Assembly: GCF_010501105.1 (NCBI RefSeq)
Contig: NZ_QVMQ01000021.1
Span: forward strand, 1-59,243
Direction: 5' to 3'
Origin: Dysgonomonas sp. 511
GTDB lineage: Bacteria; Bacteroidota; Bacteroidia; Bacteroidales; Dysgonomonadaceae
DNA: 59,243 nucleotides
The notes under the pieces are model-generated. The model worked only from the letters and a program-made list of their open reading frames with translations, did not search any database and was not told the origin of the DNA. The translations under genes and the position numbers were made by a program. Below are positions 46,897 through 57,000 of this stretch, piece by piece. How positions within the stretch are numbered: the first letter of the stretch is position 1; the number at the start of each line of letters is the position of its first letter.

Positions 46897-48054
46897 ATGA
46901 CAAAAGGAAATTTTCCTCTTGAGAAACTGAAAGGCATAGAAACTCCTTACTACTATTACGATATGGAGCTACTGAAAAAGACGCTCAAAATAGTAAAAGA
47001 AGAAACTAAAAAATATGGCTACCAACAGCATTATGCAGTAAAAGCAAATGCCAACAGCCGTATTTTGAGCCTTATCGCATCCGAAGGATTTGGAGCCGAT
47101 TGTGTAAGCGGAAACGAAGTAAAAGCTGCTGTCAATGCAGGTTTCCCGGCTTCGAAAATTGTCTTTGCCGGAGTAGGCAAAACCGATAAGGAAATAAATC
47201 TAGCCCTCGACCTTAATATCTTTTGCTTCAATGTGGAATCGTTGCCCGAACTATCAGTTATAAACGAACTGGCATGCAAAAAAGGCAAGATAGCACAGGT
47301 AGCTTTGCGTATCAACCCCAATGTAGATGCACATACACACGAATATATAACCACAGGGCTCAGCGAAAACAAATTCGGGTTCAGCATGGCGCATATCGAC
47401 GATGCTATAGAACTACTTAAATCGCTGAAAAACATTAAGCTTATAGGCCTGCATTTCCATATAGGTTCGCAAATAGAAAATATCGAAGTATTCGAGCCAC
47501 TATGTATGCGTATAAACGAATTGCAGGATTATTTCGAACAAAAAGAAATAAGACTGGAAAACATCAACGTAGGCGGCGGACTAGGTATAGATTACGAAGA
47601 CCCCGATGCTAACCCTATCCCCGACTTTGCTTCATATTTTGAACTATTCCATAAAAACCTGAAATTGAGGAGCGGACAACTCGTTCATTTCGAACTGGGA
47701 CGCTCTATAGTAGGGCAAACAGGAACATTGGTTACACGTGCTGTTTATATCAAACATGGAGAAGTGAAAGATTTTGTTATAGTAGATGCTGGCATGAGTG
47801 ACCTTATCCGTCCGGCTCTCTATCAGGCGTACCACAAGGTCGAAAACATTTCGTCGGATATGCCGGAAGTAAAATATGACGTGGTAGGCCCTATCTGCGA
47901 ATCGTCTGACGTGTTTGTAAAAGACTATATGCTTCCCGAAACCAAGCGTGGAGATATACTCATTCTGCGTTCGGCCGGTGCATATGGCGAGATAATGGCT
48001 ATGCAATACAATTGCCGCGACCTGCCTAAAGCGCATTTCTCGGATAAGATATGA
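46897..48054 (+). CDS. lysA: Diaminopimelate decarboxylase
   Basis: LysA removes CO2 from meso-diaminopimelate to give lysine, using PLP. The 385-residue protein has the PLP lysine K49 in HYAVKANAN, FGADCVSGNEVKAA, GLHFHIGSQI, the glycine loop NVGGGLGIDYE, ELGRSIVGQTG, and the C-terminal CESSDVF with the cysteine that completes the partner's active site. It is co-transcribed with lysC. Confidence 0.96.
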   Translation: MTKGNFPLEKLKGIETPYYYYDMELLKKTLKIVKEETKKYGYQQHYAVKANANSRILSLIASEGFGADCVSGNEVKAAVNAGFPASKIVFAGVGKTDKEINLALDLNIFCFNVESLPELSVINELACKKGKIAQVALRINPNVDAHTHEYITTGLSENKFGFSMAHIDDAIELLKSLKNIKLIGLHFHIGSQIENIEVFEPLCMRINELQDYFEQKEIRLENINVGGGLGIDYEDPDANPIPDFASYFELFHKNLKLRSGQLVHFELGRSIVGQTGTLVTRAVYIKHGEVKDFVIVDAGMSDLIRPALYQAYHKVENISSDMPEVKYDVVGPICESSDVFVKDYMLPETKRGDILILRSAGAYGEIMAMQYNCRDLPKAHFSDKI

Positions 48055-48128
48055 AAACGATCCGGAAGGTTGGAGAAAAGAAGCACGGATGTGCATAGAG
48101 TTTAGAATAAATATTTAGCAATAAACCG

Positions 48129-48156
48129 GTGAGTCGTATCTTATGATACGGCTCAC
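48129..48156. terminator. Hairpin after lysA
   Basis: The stem GTGAGTCGTATC with GATACGGCTCAC (one G-T pair) has a 4-base TTAT loop. No T run follows, so it may be a weak terminator or an mRNA 3' stabiliser. Confidence 0.5.
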
Positions 48157-48188
48157 AACATATAGAAAAATGCACAAATTACGCTGGT

Positions 48189-49358
48189 ATGCTCGATAAA
48201 ATATTGTCTTACTTCGTTTTCAGTGAAATAGAAATTATACTTCTAGTACTCCTGTCCATTCTCTTTATAGTACAGGTTTATATCTATTTTTTCTATTACA
48301 AAGCACCTTATTCGCGGGCTAGAAGAAATAGCGGCGACGACAATGGCAGTGCCGGACAAAACAAACCGGTACCAAAAGTATCGGTAATCATTACCGCCGA
48401 AAACGAGGCCGATGCCCTAGCCAAAAACCTCCTTCCGATGCTGAAGCAGGATTATCCCGACTTTGAAGTGGTAGTGGTGGACAATAGTTCGAACGACCTG
48501 ACCCAAGACTTGCTTATATCGCTCAGGAACATGTATCCGGGCAGGCTCTATTATACTTATGTACCCTATTCGAATGATAAGAAATATGGCTGCCGGAAAC
48601 TGGCGTTGACGATAGGAATAAAGGCCGCGAAGGGAGATGTTTTGTTATTCACCGAACCATATTCGCGACCGATATCAACCGGATGGATATCGTCGATGGT
48701 GGACCAGTTGGACGATAACATAGGCGTGGTTCTGGGACATTCTTTTTATACCAATACAAAGGATTTTTACAACAGGGTTGCACGTTTCGACAACCTCTTA
48801 TTCAGCCTGCAATATTTGTCTACAGCTATCAGGTCGCAAGGATTGACCGGAACTTTCTGTAATGTAATGTTCCGCAAAAATCTATTTTTCGACCGGAAAG
48901 GATTTGCTTCGGTGCTGAATATCGAACATGCTGAAAATGTTTTCCTCAACCAGATTATCAGAGATAATAATACCGCTGTAGCACTTTCCGAAAACAGCTT
49001 TGTGGAAACAACTATTTCCCGCCGTTGGCAATGGGAAACGATCAAGGATGTATATGCCGCCACCAAGCCATATTTTCGCGGCTGGACAAAATATCTGAGT
49101 ACTGCCGAAACTTCGAGCCGGCTCTTATTTTATGCTATGGTTGTAGCCCTCTCTGCTTATAGTGTTACGACTCACAACTGGGTATTGCTTGGCATCACTA
49201 TCTTCTTTTTCCTGCTGAGGCTCACAATCCAACTGATAATAATAGGCAAAGCAGCGAAATATTTCCGCGCGGGAATATTCCACCTTTCACTATTGATGAT
49301 GGATATTATACAGCCTTTTTATAATCTGAATTTGCGAGGAAAAAAGAAAAGGAGATAA
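48189..49358 (+). CDS. Membrane-bound family 2 glycosyltransferase
   Basis: The 389-residue protein has one N-terminal membrane helix (about 10-38), a GT-A domain (KVSVIITAENEADALAKNLL, FEVVVVDNSSNDLTQD, GIKAAKGDVLLFTEP), and two or three C-terminal helices (about 315-375). The expected DxD metal motif is replaced by TEPYSRP, while QxxRW-like SRRWQWE is present near 280. It could be a processive or lipid-linked sugar transferase. Donor and acceptor are unknown. It is alone in its direction; the next gene converges. Confidence 0.8.
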   Translation: MLDKILSYFVFSEIEIILLVLLSILFIVQVYIYFFYYKAPYSRARRNSGDDNGSAGQNKPVPKVSVIITAENEADALAKNLLPMLKQDYPDFEVVVVDNSSNDLTQDLLISLRNMYPGRLYYTYVPYSNDKKYGCRKLALTIGIKAAKGDVLLFTEPYSRPISTGWISSMVDQLDDNIGVVLGHSFYTNTKDFYNRVARFDNLLFSLQYLSTAIRSQGLTGTFCNVMFRKNLFFDRKGFASVLNIEHAENVFLNQIIRDNNTAVALSENSFVETTISRRWQWETIKDVYAATKPYFRGWTKYLSTAETSSRLLFYAMVVALSAYSVTTHNWVLLGITIFFFLLRLTIQLIIIGKAAKYFRAGIFHLSLLMMDIIQPFYNLNLRGKKKRR

Positions 49359-49412
49359 TCGCTTTGTTCTCGGATTGCCTCCCTCTGTATGGTTTATCTG
49401 TATAAATTTCTA

Positions 49413-51629
49413 TTACTCCATTTTATACTTTATCTGGTCGAATAAGAATGGGAATAACTGTTCGTCGGCTCCGTGACTGATCAACGTATCTTTATCGGCA
49501 TCGAAAAGTAGGGCAAACAACTCAAAATCATTATCCTTATACACTGCCTGGCGATAAAAATCCACAGCCTCTTTCTTATTGCCTACACATAGTTCTACAT
49601 GTCCGGCATTCAGATAATCGTGTATTGTTGTTTTTCGTTCCAATATACGCTTGTAATACCTTTGCGAAACATCATATTTTTTCAAAAGGAATGATGTCCA
49701 TGCTATCGGGCGCAACGCCTTCGTGCCTTTTGTGTCTATCAACTCCACTTTGAAGTAGGCATTCAGTGCATCTTCATATTGCCCTGTTTCCAGCAGGCAG
49801 TGCCCTATATTGAGCTCTATATTAATATTGTCGGGGTTTAGTTTTGCAGCTTTCCGGTAATAAGAAAGTGCGAGCCCTGCTTTCTTCTGTGCACGATATA
49901 ATTGGGCTATACGCTTTATAATCCACGAATTATCGGGCCTCAACAGGTCTGCTTGCAGGTAGGCTTCCAGCGCTCCATCGTTGTTGTTGAGCATCTGACG
50001 GCAATAACCAATCTTTTGCCAGAGGTCTTCATTCTGCTCATCGGCCTTTATCATCTTTTCGAATATATAAAGGGCTTCTTTGAAATTATTCTTGTCGAAG
50101 CAATAATGTGCTATCTTCCTCATACTCTCGTTGTCGGAAATAAGCGGGGCTATCGACTGTTTATTGAGGAAATTGAGGCTCAGGCTGAATATATCGAAAA
50201 AGTTATTCCTATATGGATTAACTTTGAAGAAGCGGTATAAATCCTGCATATACTGATTCGAAACCACTTCCTCATCCACTCTTGGGTTCATGGCTTGAGC
50301 TTCGCGCTGTAGTTGCTTTACCTCTTCCGATTCTGCCCCCATTTGCCCCATCATCATTTCGCGTTGCGCCTGTGGTATTTGTTTGAGGCTAAGACAGAAA
50401 GAATACTTGTCCGAATTGCACATATGGCCGGAATCCAGTACCGCTGCTTTCAACAAATTGTTAGTCTTATCGTCGGGAAAAAGCGGTGCTACTTCCGAAT
50501 ACGATGGGTCGAACGGAAGGAACCAGTTACTCATATCCGAAAAGAAAGGAAAGCTTTTCAGGCTGGCAAATGTAGAGTGGAATACATCCGCTCCTTCCAT
50601 CTGCAAGTGCGAGTATTCCTGTAATTTTTTACCTAAATCCGATTCTTCGAGTTCTTTCTTCCATTCAGGATTTTTCTCCGAAAGATCGAGGTCTGCCCCC
50701 ATCAGCTCTTCCATGTTGAGCTTACGCCCGGCAAGGCTGTTGAGCTTCATCATTTCGGGCAGTATCTCTTCTTTTATTTTCTTGGTTATTTCTTCTGTCT
50801 CGCGCGAACGGATAAGCTGTATTATAGTACGCAAGACTGCTTTGCGGAAATCAGGGTCTTCCGACATGATTGCCAGCCTGTCTTGCAACTCCGGATAAAG
50901 AGCCCAACGGATATCGTACATTTGCATAACAATCACCAAACCGACTATAGACCTTGCTCTTAGCTGCATATTATCGGCTGTAGCAGTATGCATCAATACT
51001 TGTACTTTACGGGCATCGAAACGGTGAAAAAGGCTAAGCGACAAGGCTGATATAAAGAGGCATTTTTCGCGTACGGGCAAGTCGATATTATCTATAAAGG
51101 CAATATGTTCTTCCTGATCTTTCTCGCCGGCTCTTGGCGAAACAAAGACTGAGGTAAACATATCGGAAGCCAGACGCTCGCGACGGATGGCAAACTCAAT
51201 GTTTTTCGCATTTTTTTCTTCTGCATTCTCCAACAGGTCGAGAAGGGAAATAGACGCCGTAATTTCTTTCAGGTCGCTGTGATAATCCGTCAAACTTTGC
51301 TGTTTCAAAGCATTGATCCGGTATTTTTCGTAAAATACATTCGACGAATCGGTATTGAGCAGTTCGTCGGCAGCATCGTCTGTCAGTTCGTACAACGAAC
51401 GCAGAAGCTTATTATATAAAGCTTTACGCTGACTGTCTTCTACTCCTTCGAACATGTAATGGAGCATAAATTTATAATTAGTCTCCAGTTCGCTCAAAGT
51501 TTCCGATATTTTCCAATCCTGTGTATTTATTGTCAGTTTACCCAATAAGGCAAAAGCATCTTTCAACTGCCTTTTTGACAGGTTTTGCAAGATTTCCCTT
51601 TTCAATGATATTATGTCGCGGCTATTCAT
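49413..51629 (-). CDS. Large cytosolic TPR protein of unknown function
   Basis: The protein has 738 residues from the ATG at 51629; an in-frame TTG at 51632 is an alternative. There is no signal peptide or membrane helix. The first 520 residues are helical and charged without a recognised domain. TPR units start at about 525 (FDKNNFKEALYIFEKMIKAD) and continue through YCRQMLNNNDGALEAYLQAD, YRAQKKAGLALSYYRKAAKL, CLLETGQYEDALNAYFKVEL and a last unit near 690. It lies 44 bp downstream of the antiporter gene, so the two are probably co-transcribed; a functional link is a guess. Confidence 0.7.
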   Translation of the reverse strand: MNSRDIISLKREILQNLSKRQLKDAFALLGKLTINTQDWKISETLSELETNYKFMLHYMFEGVEDSQRKALYNKLLRSLYELTDDAADELLNTDSSNVFYEKYRINALKQQSLTDYHSDLKEITASISLLDLLENAEEKNAKNIEFAIRRERLASDMFTSVFVSPRAGEKDQEEHIAFIDNIDLPVREKCLFISALSLSLFHRFDARKVQVLMHTATADNMQLRARSIVGLVIVMQMYDIRWALYPELQDRLAIMSEDPDFRKAVLRTIIQLIRSRETEEITKKIKEEILPEMMKLNSLAGRKLNMEELMGADLDLSEKNPEWKKELEESDLGKKLQEYSHLQMEGADVFHSTFASLKSFPFFSDMSNWFLPFDPSYSEVAPLFPDDKTNNLLKAAVLDSGHMCNSDKYSFCLSLKQIPQAQREMMMGQMGAESEEVKQLQREAQAMNPRVDEEVVSNQYMQDLYRFFKVNPYRNNFFDIFSLSLNFLNKQSIAPLISDNESMRKIAHYCFDKNNFKEALYIFEKMIKADEQNEDLWQKIGYCRQMLNNNDGALEAYLQADLLRPDNSWIIKRIAQLYRAQKKAGLALSYYRKAAKLNPDNINIELNIGHCLLETGQYEDALNAYFKVELIDTKGTKALRPIAWTSFLLKKYDVSQRYYKRILERKTTIHDYLNAGHVELCVGNKKEAVDFYRQAVYKDNDFELFALLFDADKDTLISHGADEQLFPFLFDQIKYKME

Positions 51630-51673
51630 CAAGTCTTTTTAGTTCAGTTGCCTCACTTTCGAAACACTATTTG

Positions 51674-53953
51674 TTAATCGGTTAATACTAAGGTAGATGG
51701 CGCATCTTTCATTAGCTTCGGATTTTTGCTTTCGAGCACCCTCCAGCTATTCAGCCCTATAAGGATCAAGTCTTGCCCTTTGAGGATATCGCCATCTACG
51801 GGTATATTATTATTCCACAATTGGAACAAATAAGGATTGATAGCCTTGATAGCTCTCACTGCTTTTATGAAATCCATCGAACTGTCTGCCAGCCCGATAG
51901 CATCCCATAGGGTAATCCTCACATACGAGTTTTCGGCCAGGCGTTGCATAAATTCGCTAACAAAGATGTCGTCTTCGCTAAGTATGGGAACAAAAATATT
52001 CCTTATATTCTTTAATCCTTTATCAATAAATATGCCAACCGGCATATCACTCTTCGAAACGATGGTACGTGTACCTTCGTCAATGGGCGCGGCTAATATC
52101 GGTTGCCAGCTTTTGTGGTTTCCCAGTTTAGACAGGAGATAGTTGGGGATATGCAGCAGTTTGTTAGAGAACCCTAATACCCGGCCAAATACGTTGTCGG
52201 AGAAAACCGAGCCGCGATGCCCTATCAAAAGGAAGTCGTATTCGCCTTTGTTGGCTATTTTGGCAACGCCTGTGCTTACGTCTCCCACTACTTTGAATAT
52301 CGGGGTATAAGATTGTCCCAGTTTTTTTGCCTCCTCATCTACGGGTTTAAACAGTTCTTCCTCTTCTTCTTCGATGCCATATTGATAAAGCAGATTTCCT
52401 TCCGAGAGATGCAACATCGACAGTTCGGAATGGTTTTGTTTCTTGCGTATCAGGCTGTTTGCTATCAACAGCAGTTTGAGGCCTATATAGGCATTGTCGA
52501 ACGAAACGAGTATCTTGTATTTCGATTCTTCGACCTGCTCTTTTCCGGTTTCTCTTTTGCTGAATATTTTTTCGATAAGGCTGAGGGCGGGCGATGTCAT
52601 AAATGTTGTAGTAAGGGCTACCACCACCATCATTACGAATACTTCGGGGGTAAGGATACCTAAATCGAGGCCGATGTTCAGCACCACCAGTTGTATCAGT
52701 CCGCGTGTATTCATCAGCGAACCTATTATCAGGCTGTCTTTCCAATTGTACCCTACAAAACGGGAAGCGAAAGCACTACTCACAAGTTTACCTACTATGG
52801 CTACGATGACAATACCTCCGCATATAATCCACATGGCCGGATCGTTCAACAGTCCGATCTGCGTACGCAATCCTGTATATACAAAAAACAGAGGCAGAAG
52901 CAACACCAGTGAAATATCTTCGATCTTCTCGGTAAACAGGTTCCTGAAATTGTGGCTCGGCGGCATAATCACACCTGCCAGAAATGCGCCGACAAGGGCA
53001 TGTATGCCTATTACCTCGGTGGCATAGGAAGAGAGGAACAGCACAAAGAAAAAAATACCAATTGCCGATTTGCTAATGATACGGCTCGACGACTGCATCT
53101 CTACCACGCGCTTTAGAAACGGGCGTACCACCTTAAACATTATCAGTACATAAGCTACTGCCAGCAGGATGGTATAAAGGGCACTCGCCACCGATCCGGC
53201 TTTTACGATGGCAATAACGGCTGCAAGTAAGCACCATGCTGTAATGTCATCTATGGCGGCACAGGTGATAATCATTGCCCCTAGTGGCGTCTTATTCATC
53301 TCTCGCTCGTGTACGATACGCGCCATCACAGGGAAGGCGGCAATACTCATTGCAATACCCATAAACAGGGCGAAGGGCAGGAACGGTGTTTCTTCGTATG
53401 TGAATGTGCCAAACAACTGGTAGGCGACAACCATACCCAATGCAAATGCCACGACAATACTCGTATGGCTTATTATAAGGGCTTCGTTGGCCTTGTTTTT
53501 CAGCGTTTTGAGATTGAGTTCGAGTCCTACGATAAACATGAATAGTATCAATCCTATCTGGCTAAGGAACTCTATGGTTTCGAGCGAATATTCGGGAAAA
53601 AGAAAAGCTGAGACACCGGGAAAATAGTATCCTAAGAGTGAGGGGCCTAATATAACTCCGGCTAATATTTCTCCCACTACAGTAGGTTGCCCTATCTTCT
53701 GACAAATCCACCCGAATAGTCTGACAGCAAGCAGGATAACTACAATTTGCAAAAGCAGTATAGCCATTGGTTCGGCAACATCGCCAGCCAATTGGACAAG
53801 AAAACTTTCCCATCCCGAATTTTGCGATGCCAACCCATAAACATTTTGTTTTGTTTCCAGATTATTCTTTCCGAGTTTGGCGATAATATATATAAGGGCA
53901 GAAAAAAACGTAATAACGGAAGTATAAAAGATTAGGTTTTTATATTTCTTCAT
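51674..53953 (-). CDS. CPA2-family cation:proton antiporter with cytosolic domain
   Basis: The 759-residue protein has one early helix, then a 12-13-helix Na+/H+ exchanger (CPA2/Kef-type) domain at about 60-470: ILAGVILGPSLLGYYFPG, GLILFMFIVGLELNLK, AAIDDITAWCLLA with the ion-binding Asp pair, and NTRGLIQLVVLNIGLDLGIL. The C-terminal 270 residues look like a universal-stress-protein-type domain (YKILVSFDNAYIGLKLLLIA, FLLIGHRGS), a common regulatory add-on. It should exchange K+ or Na+ for protons. It has its own promoter box and is followed by the TPR gene. Confidence 0.88.
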   Translation of the reverse strand: MKKYKNLIFYTSVITFFSALIYIIAKLGKNNLETKQNVYGLASQNSGWESFLVQLAGDVAEPMAILLLQIVVILLAVRLFGWICQKIGQPTVVGEILAGVILGPSLLGYYFPGVSAFLFPEYSLETIEFLSQIGLILFMFIVGLELNLKTLKNKANEALIISHTSIVVAFALGMVVAYQLFGTFTYEETPFLPFALFMGIAMSIAAFPVMARIVHEREMNKTPLGAMIITCAAIDDITAWCLLAAVIAIVKAGSVASALYTILLAVAYVLIMFKVVRPFLKRVVEMQSSSRIISKSAIGIFFFVLFLSSYATEVIGIHALVGAFLAGVIMPPSHNFRNLFTEKIEDISLVLLLPLFFVYTGLRTQIGLLNDPAMWIICGGIVIVAIVGKLVSSAFASRFVGYNWKDSLIIGSLMNTRGLIQLVVLNIGLDLGILTPEVFVMMVVVALTTTFMTSPALSLIEKIFSKRETGKEQVEESKYKILVSFDNAYIGLKLLLIANSLIRKKQNHSELSMLHLSEGNLLYQYGIEEEEEELFKPVDEEAKKLGQSYTPIFKVVGDVSTGVAKIANKGEYDFLLIGHRGSVFSDNVFGRVLGFSNKLLHIPNYLLSKLGNHKSWQPILAAPIDEGTRTIVSKSDMPVGIFIDKGLKNIRNIFVPILSEDDIFVSEFMQRLAENSYVRITLWDAIGLADSSMDFIKAVRAIKAINPYLFQLWNNNIPVDGDILKGQDLILIGLNSWRVLESKNPKLMKDAPSTLVLTD

Positions 53954-53997
53954 AAACTCAATTCTCAGTTTTCAGATATATTTCCGGATTTCCAGAA

Positions 53998-54005
53998 CAA
54001 AGATA
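53998..54005 (-). promoter_or_regulatory. Promoter -7 box for the antiporter
   Basis: The minus strand reads TATCTTTG, matching TAnnTTTG, 45 bp upstream of the start. Confidence 0.55.
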
Positions 54006-54134
54006 CGATTTTTAATGCTAAAACCGGCCGGTTTCGTATAAGCGCAGGGTAGAAAATAACAAAAAAATTGCAAAAAGGAGAGGTGTAATAGGTAAGGGAT
54101 TAATAATAAATTTCAGTAGTTTGTCGAAATTGGT

Positions 54135-54142
54135 TATCTTTG
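54135..54142 (+). promoter_or_regulatory. Promoter -7 box for the polysaccharide locus
   Basis: TATCTTTG matches TAnnTTTG and lies about 60 bp before the first gene of the locus. No terminator is seen inside the locus up to the right edge. Confidence 0.5.
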
Positions 54143-54202
54143 TTGTTTAATTATAATTATATGATTAAATGAAATGACCCTTGACGATTATAAATTTGAT
54201 TA

Positions 54203-55132
54203 ATGAAGATATCAATTGTAAGCCCTGTTTATAAAGCCGAAAAAATAATACCTGTCTTAGTTAAAAGAATTGAGCAGTCTATCTCAAATATTACTTGCGA
54301 TTATGAGATTATACTTGTAGAGGATTGCGGACCAGATAATTCTTGGGAGGTTATAGAACAGATCGCGAGCAAAAACGATAAAGTTATAGGGCTGAAATTA
54401 AGTCGTAATTTTGGGCAACATTATGCTATTTCAGCAGGCTTGGATTATGCTACTGGAGACTGGATTGTGGTTATGGACTGCGATTTACAAGATCGCCCCG
54501 AAGAAATTCCAAATCTTTACAAAAAGGCACAGGAGGGCTATAGTATAGTACTCGCCAAACGTTACGAGCGACAAGATACGTTATTAAAAAGAATAACTTC
54601 TGCCATTTTCTATAAAATATTATCTTATCTTACGGGAGTAAAACAAGATAAGGATATTGCCAATTTTGGTATTTACAGCAAAGCTGTAATTGATGCAGTG
54701 TGTTCCATGCGAGAATCTATCCGCTACTTCCCTACAATGATAAATTGGGTAGGTTTTGAGCGTACGAAGATACAAGTAGAGCATAATCCACGATTTGAGG
54801 GAAAAACTTCTTATAACTTCAAGAAACTGATAAATCTGGCCCTAGATATTATATTAGCATATTCGGACAAACCTGTACGCCTTACAGTAAAAGTCGGTGT
54901 TGCAATTTCTTTGTTGTCCATTCTTGCTGCATTTTATACTTTTATTATGTGGCTGGCTGGTAATATTACTGTGATGGGATATGCTAGCTTGATTATTTCC
55001 ATTTGGTTCTTATTTGGAATTATTATTATTACACTAGGTATGGTGGGGCTTTATGTGGGAAAGACTTTTGAAAGTGTAAAGAAGCGACCAATTTATATAG
55101 TGGCTAAAACGATTAACAGAAAAGAGATTTAA
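54203..55132 (+). CDS. Polyprenyl-phosphate glycosyltransferase (GtrB/DPM1-like, GT2)
   Basis: The 309-residue protein has a GT-A domain (ISIVSPVYKAEKIIPVLVKR, EIILVEDCGPDNSWEVIEQI, LSRNFGQHYAISAGLDYATG) with the metal-binding DCDLQDRPEEIP, and two C-terminal membrane helices (about 233-256 and 265-295). This layout is that of enzymes that load a sugar onto undecaprenyl phosphate (GtrB, ArnC, DPM1-like). The sugar transferred is not evident. It is the first gene of the locus; the next begins 14 bp after it. Base composition falls from here on, which fits a variable surface locus. Confidence 0.88.
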   Translation: MKISIVSPVYKAEKIIPVLVKRIEQSISNITCDYEIILVEDCGPDNSWEVIEQIASKNDKVIGLKLSRNFGQHYAISAGLDYATGDWIVVMDCDLQDRPEEIPNLYKKAQEGYSIVLAKRYERQDTLLKRITSAIFYKILSYLTGVKQDKDIANFGIYSKAVIDAVCSMRESIRYFPTMINWVGFERTKIQVEHNPRFEGKTSYNFKKLINLALDIILAYSDKPVRLTVKVGVAISLLSILAAFYTFIMWLAGNITVMGYASLIISIWFLFGIIIITLGMVGLYVGKTFESVKKRPIYIVAKTINRKEI

Positions 55133-55146
55133 ACCAGTTAGAGAAG

Positions 55147-55848
55147 ATGGTTGAATATTTACAATGGGACTCAGGCTTTTTCAAAAGAAAAATTGGACGG
55201 ATAAGCATTACTAATAAATCAAATCTATCTGATTTATTAGACAATGCTAGAAAGTCTGGATACAATCTTATATATTGTTTTACAAAAGAATCTCTTCTGA
55301 TAGAAAACACTATCCTTGATAGATTTAACGGATCGCTGGTAGATCAGAAAATCATATTTAAAGGGATAACAAATATCACAAATAAAGATATTTCAGATAT
55401 AAAAGAATTTGAAGGTACAATAGTCAACGAAGAGTTATTGAATCTGGCATACCTTAGTGGCAGTTATTCCCGATATAAGACTGATTATCATTTTACAGAA
55501 GCCGAATTTAAAAAATTTTATAGGACATGGGTAGAAAATTCTTTAAAAAAAGAAATTGCAGACAAAACATTTGTAGCCTATAATAAAGAGAATATGATTG
55601 TCGGTCTGGTCACTGTAAAAAAAAGCATAGACACTGGTACTATAGGTCTTATTGCAACTGATAGCTCTTTACAAAAAAGAGGACTGGGGCGAAAATTAAT
55701 GAATGCTGTACAAATATATCTGTACAATAATGGTATATCCTTTTGGGAGGTAGCTACACAAAAGGATAACAAAAATGCATGTGATTTTTATCGCAAATGC
55801 GGATTAACAGAAAAAGAGACAAACAACATATACCATTTTTGGTTATAA
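55147..55848 (+). CDS. GNAT acetyltransferase, WecD/RffC-like
   Basis: The 233-residue protein begins with the DSGFFKRKIGRI phrase typical of WecD/RffC, the dTDP-fucosamine acetyltransferase of E. coli. Its C-terminal half has a GNAT fold with an acetyl-CoA loop, LQKRGLGRKLMNAVQIY, and the late NKNACDFYRKCGLTEKE motif. It probably acetylates the 4-amino group of the nucleotide sugar made by the next gene product, giving a dTDP-Fuc4NAc-like donor (inference from the pair). It lies 18 bp before the aminotransferase. Confidence 0.85.
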   Translation: MVEYLQWDSGFFKRKIGRISITNKSNLSDLLDNARKSGYNLIYCFTKESLLIENTILDRFNGSLVDQKIIFKGITNITNKDISDIKEFEGTIVNEELLNLAYLSGSYSRYKTDYHFTEAEFKKFYRTWVENSLKKEIADKTFVAYNKENMIVGLVTVKKSIDTGTIGLIATDSSLQKRGLGRKLMNAVQIYLYNNGISFWEVATQKDNKNACDFYRKCGLTEKETNNIYHFWL

Positions 55849-55866
55849 CCACAAATAATTGGATTT

Positions 55867-57000
55867 ATGATACCTTTCAACAAGCCTTACCTGACAGGCA
55901 AAGAAGCCCATTATATATATCAGGCTGTATCATCGGGAAAAATCTCCGGGAATGGTATCTTTACAAAAAAATGCCAAAGCTTCTTTGAAGAGCATTATAA
56001 TTTCAACAAGTGCCTTCTTACTACTTCCTGCACCGATGCTCTCGAAATGGCTGCTATACTTATAGATACCCGGCCAGGTGATGAAATTATTATGCCATCA
56101 TATACATTCGTAAGTACTGCAAATGCTTTTGTGTTGAGAGGGGCAAAGATTGTATTCGCCGACTCTATGGCAAATAATCCAAATATGGATGTTGACAAAA
56201 TAGAAGCTTTGATAACACCCAAAACCAAGGCGATAGTTCCTGTACATTATGCAGGATTTGCATGCGATATGGACAAGCTTATGGAACTGGCACGTAAATA
56301 TAACTTATATGTAATAGAGGATGCGGCACAGGCTATAGACAACTATTATATTAGTAAGGATGGAACAAAAAGGGCTTTAGGCTCTATCGGCGACCTTGCC
56401 GCTTTTTCGTTCCATGAAACTAAAAACATCATTTCGGGTGAGGGAGGCATGCTTGTTGTAAACAACAAGAAATTTGAGCAAAGGGCAGAGATAATCTGGG
56501 AAAAAGGGACTAACCGTTCAGCTTTTTTCCGGGGAGAAGTTGACAAATACGGCTGGGTAGATGTTGGCAGTTCATTTTTGCCATCGGAAGTAATAGCAGC
56601 ATTCCTATGGGCGCAGCTTGAAAACATGGAAGACATACAAGCCAAAAGAAAGTCTATTTGGAATACTTATCATGAGGGACTAAAAGATTATGCTCAAAAA
56701 AATAACATAAAATTGCCGGACATTCCCAGTTATTCTACAAACAATGCGCATATGTTTTATATGGTTTGTGAAAGTCTGCAACAGCGTACAGAGATAATAA
56801 ACAGATTGAAGACGAATGATATCCTCAGCGTTTTTCATTACCTAAGTTTGCATTCTAGCCCTTTTGCCAAGGATAAACATGACGGCAGAATACTATCTGA
56901 ATCTGATAGATATACTGATACTCTGGTGCGATTGCCTTTTTATTATGAATTGACTGATAATGATATAGCCAAGGTTATTAATATAATTAAGCAAATATAA
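55867..57000 (+). CDS. DegT/DnrJ aminotransferase, WecE/RffA-like
   Basis: The 377-residue PLP enzyme matches dTDP-4-amino-4,6-dideoxygalactose transaminase: MIPFNKPYLTGKE at the start, SCTDALEMAAILI, GDEIIMPSYTFVSTANAFVLRGA, VPVHYAGFACDMD, EDAAQAI, and SFHETKN with the PLP lysine K186 followed by SGEGG. It would aminate dTDP-4-keto-6-deoxyglucose. The RmlA/RmlB genes that make that substrate are not in the window. Its stop codon directly abuts the next ATG. Confidence 0.9.
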   Translation: MIPFNKPYLTGKEAHYIYQAVSSGKISGNGIFTKKCQSFFEEHYNFNKCLLTTSCTDALEMAAILIDTRPGDEIIMPSYTFVSTANAFVLRGAKIVFADSMANNPNMDVDKIEALITPKTKAIVPVHYAGFACDMDKLMELARKYNLYVIEDAAQAIDNYYISKDGTKRALGSIGDLAAFSFHETKNIISGEGGMLVVNNKKFEQRAEIIWEKGTNRSAFFRGEVDKYGWVDVGSSFLPSEVIAAFLWAQLENMEDIQAKRKSIWNTYHEGLKDYAQKNNIKLPDIPSYSTNNAHMFYMVCESLQQRTEIINRLKTNDILSVFHYLSLHSSPFAKDKHDGRILSESDRYTDTLVRLPFYYELTDNDIAKVINIIKQI

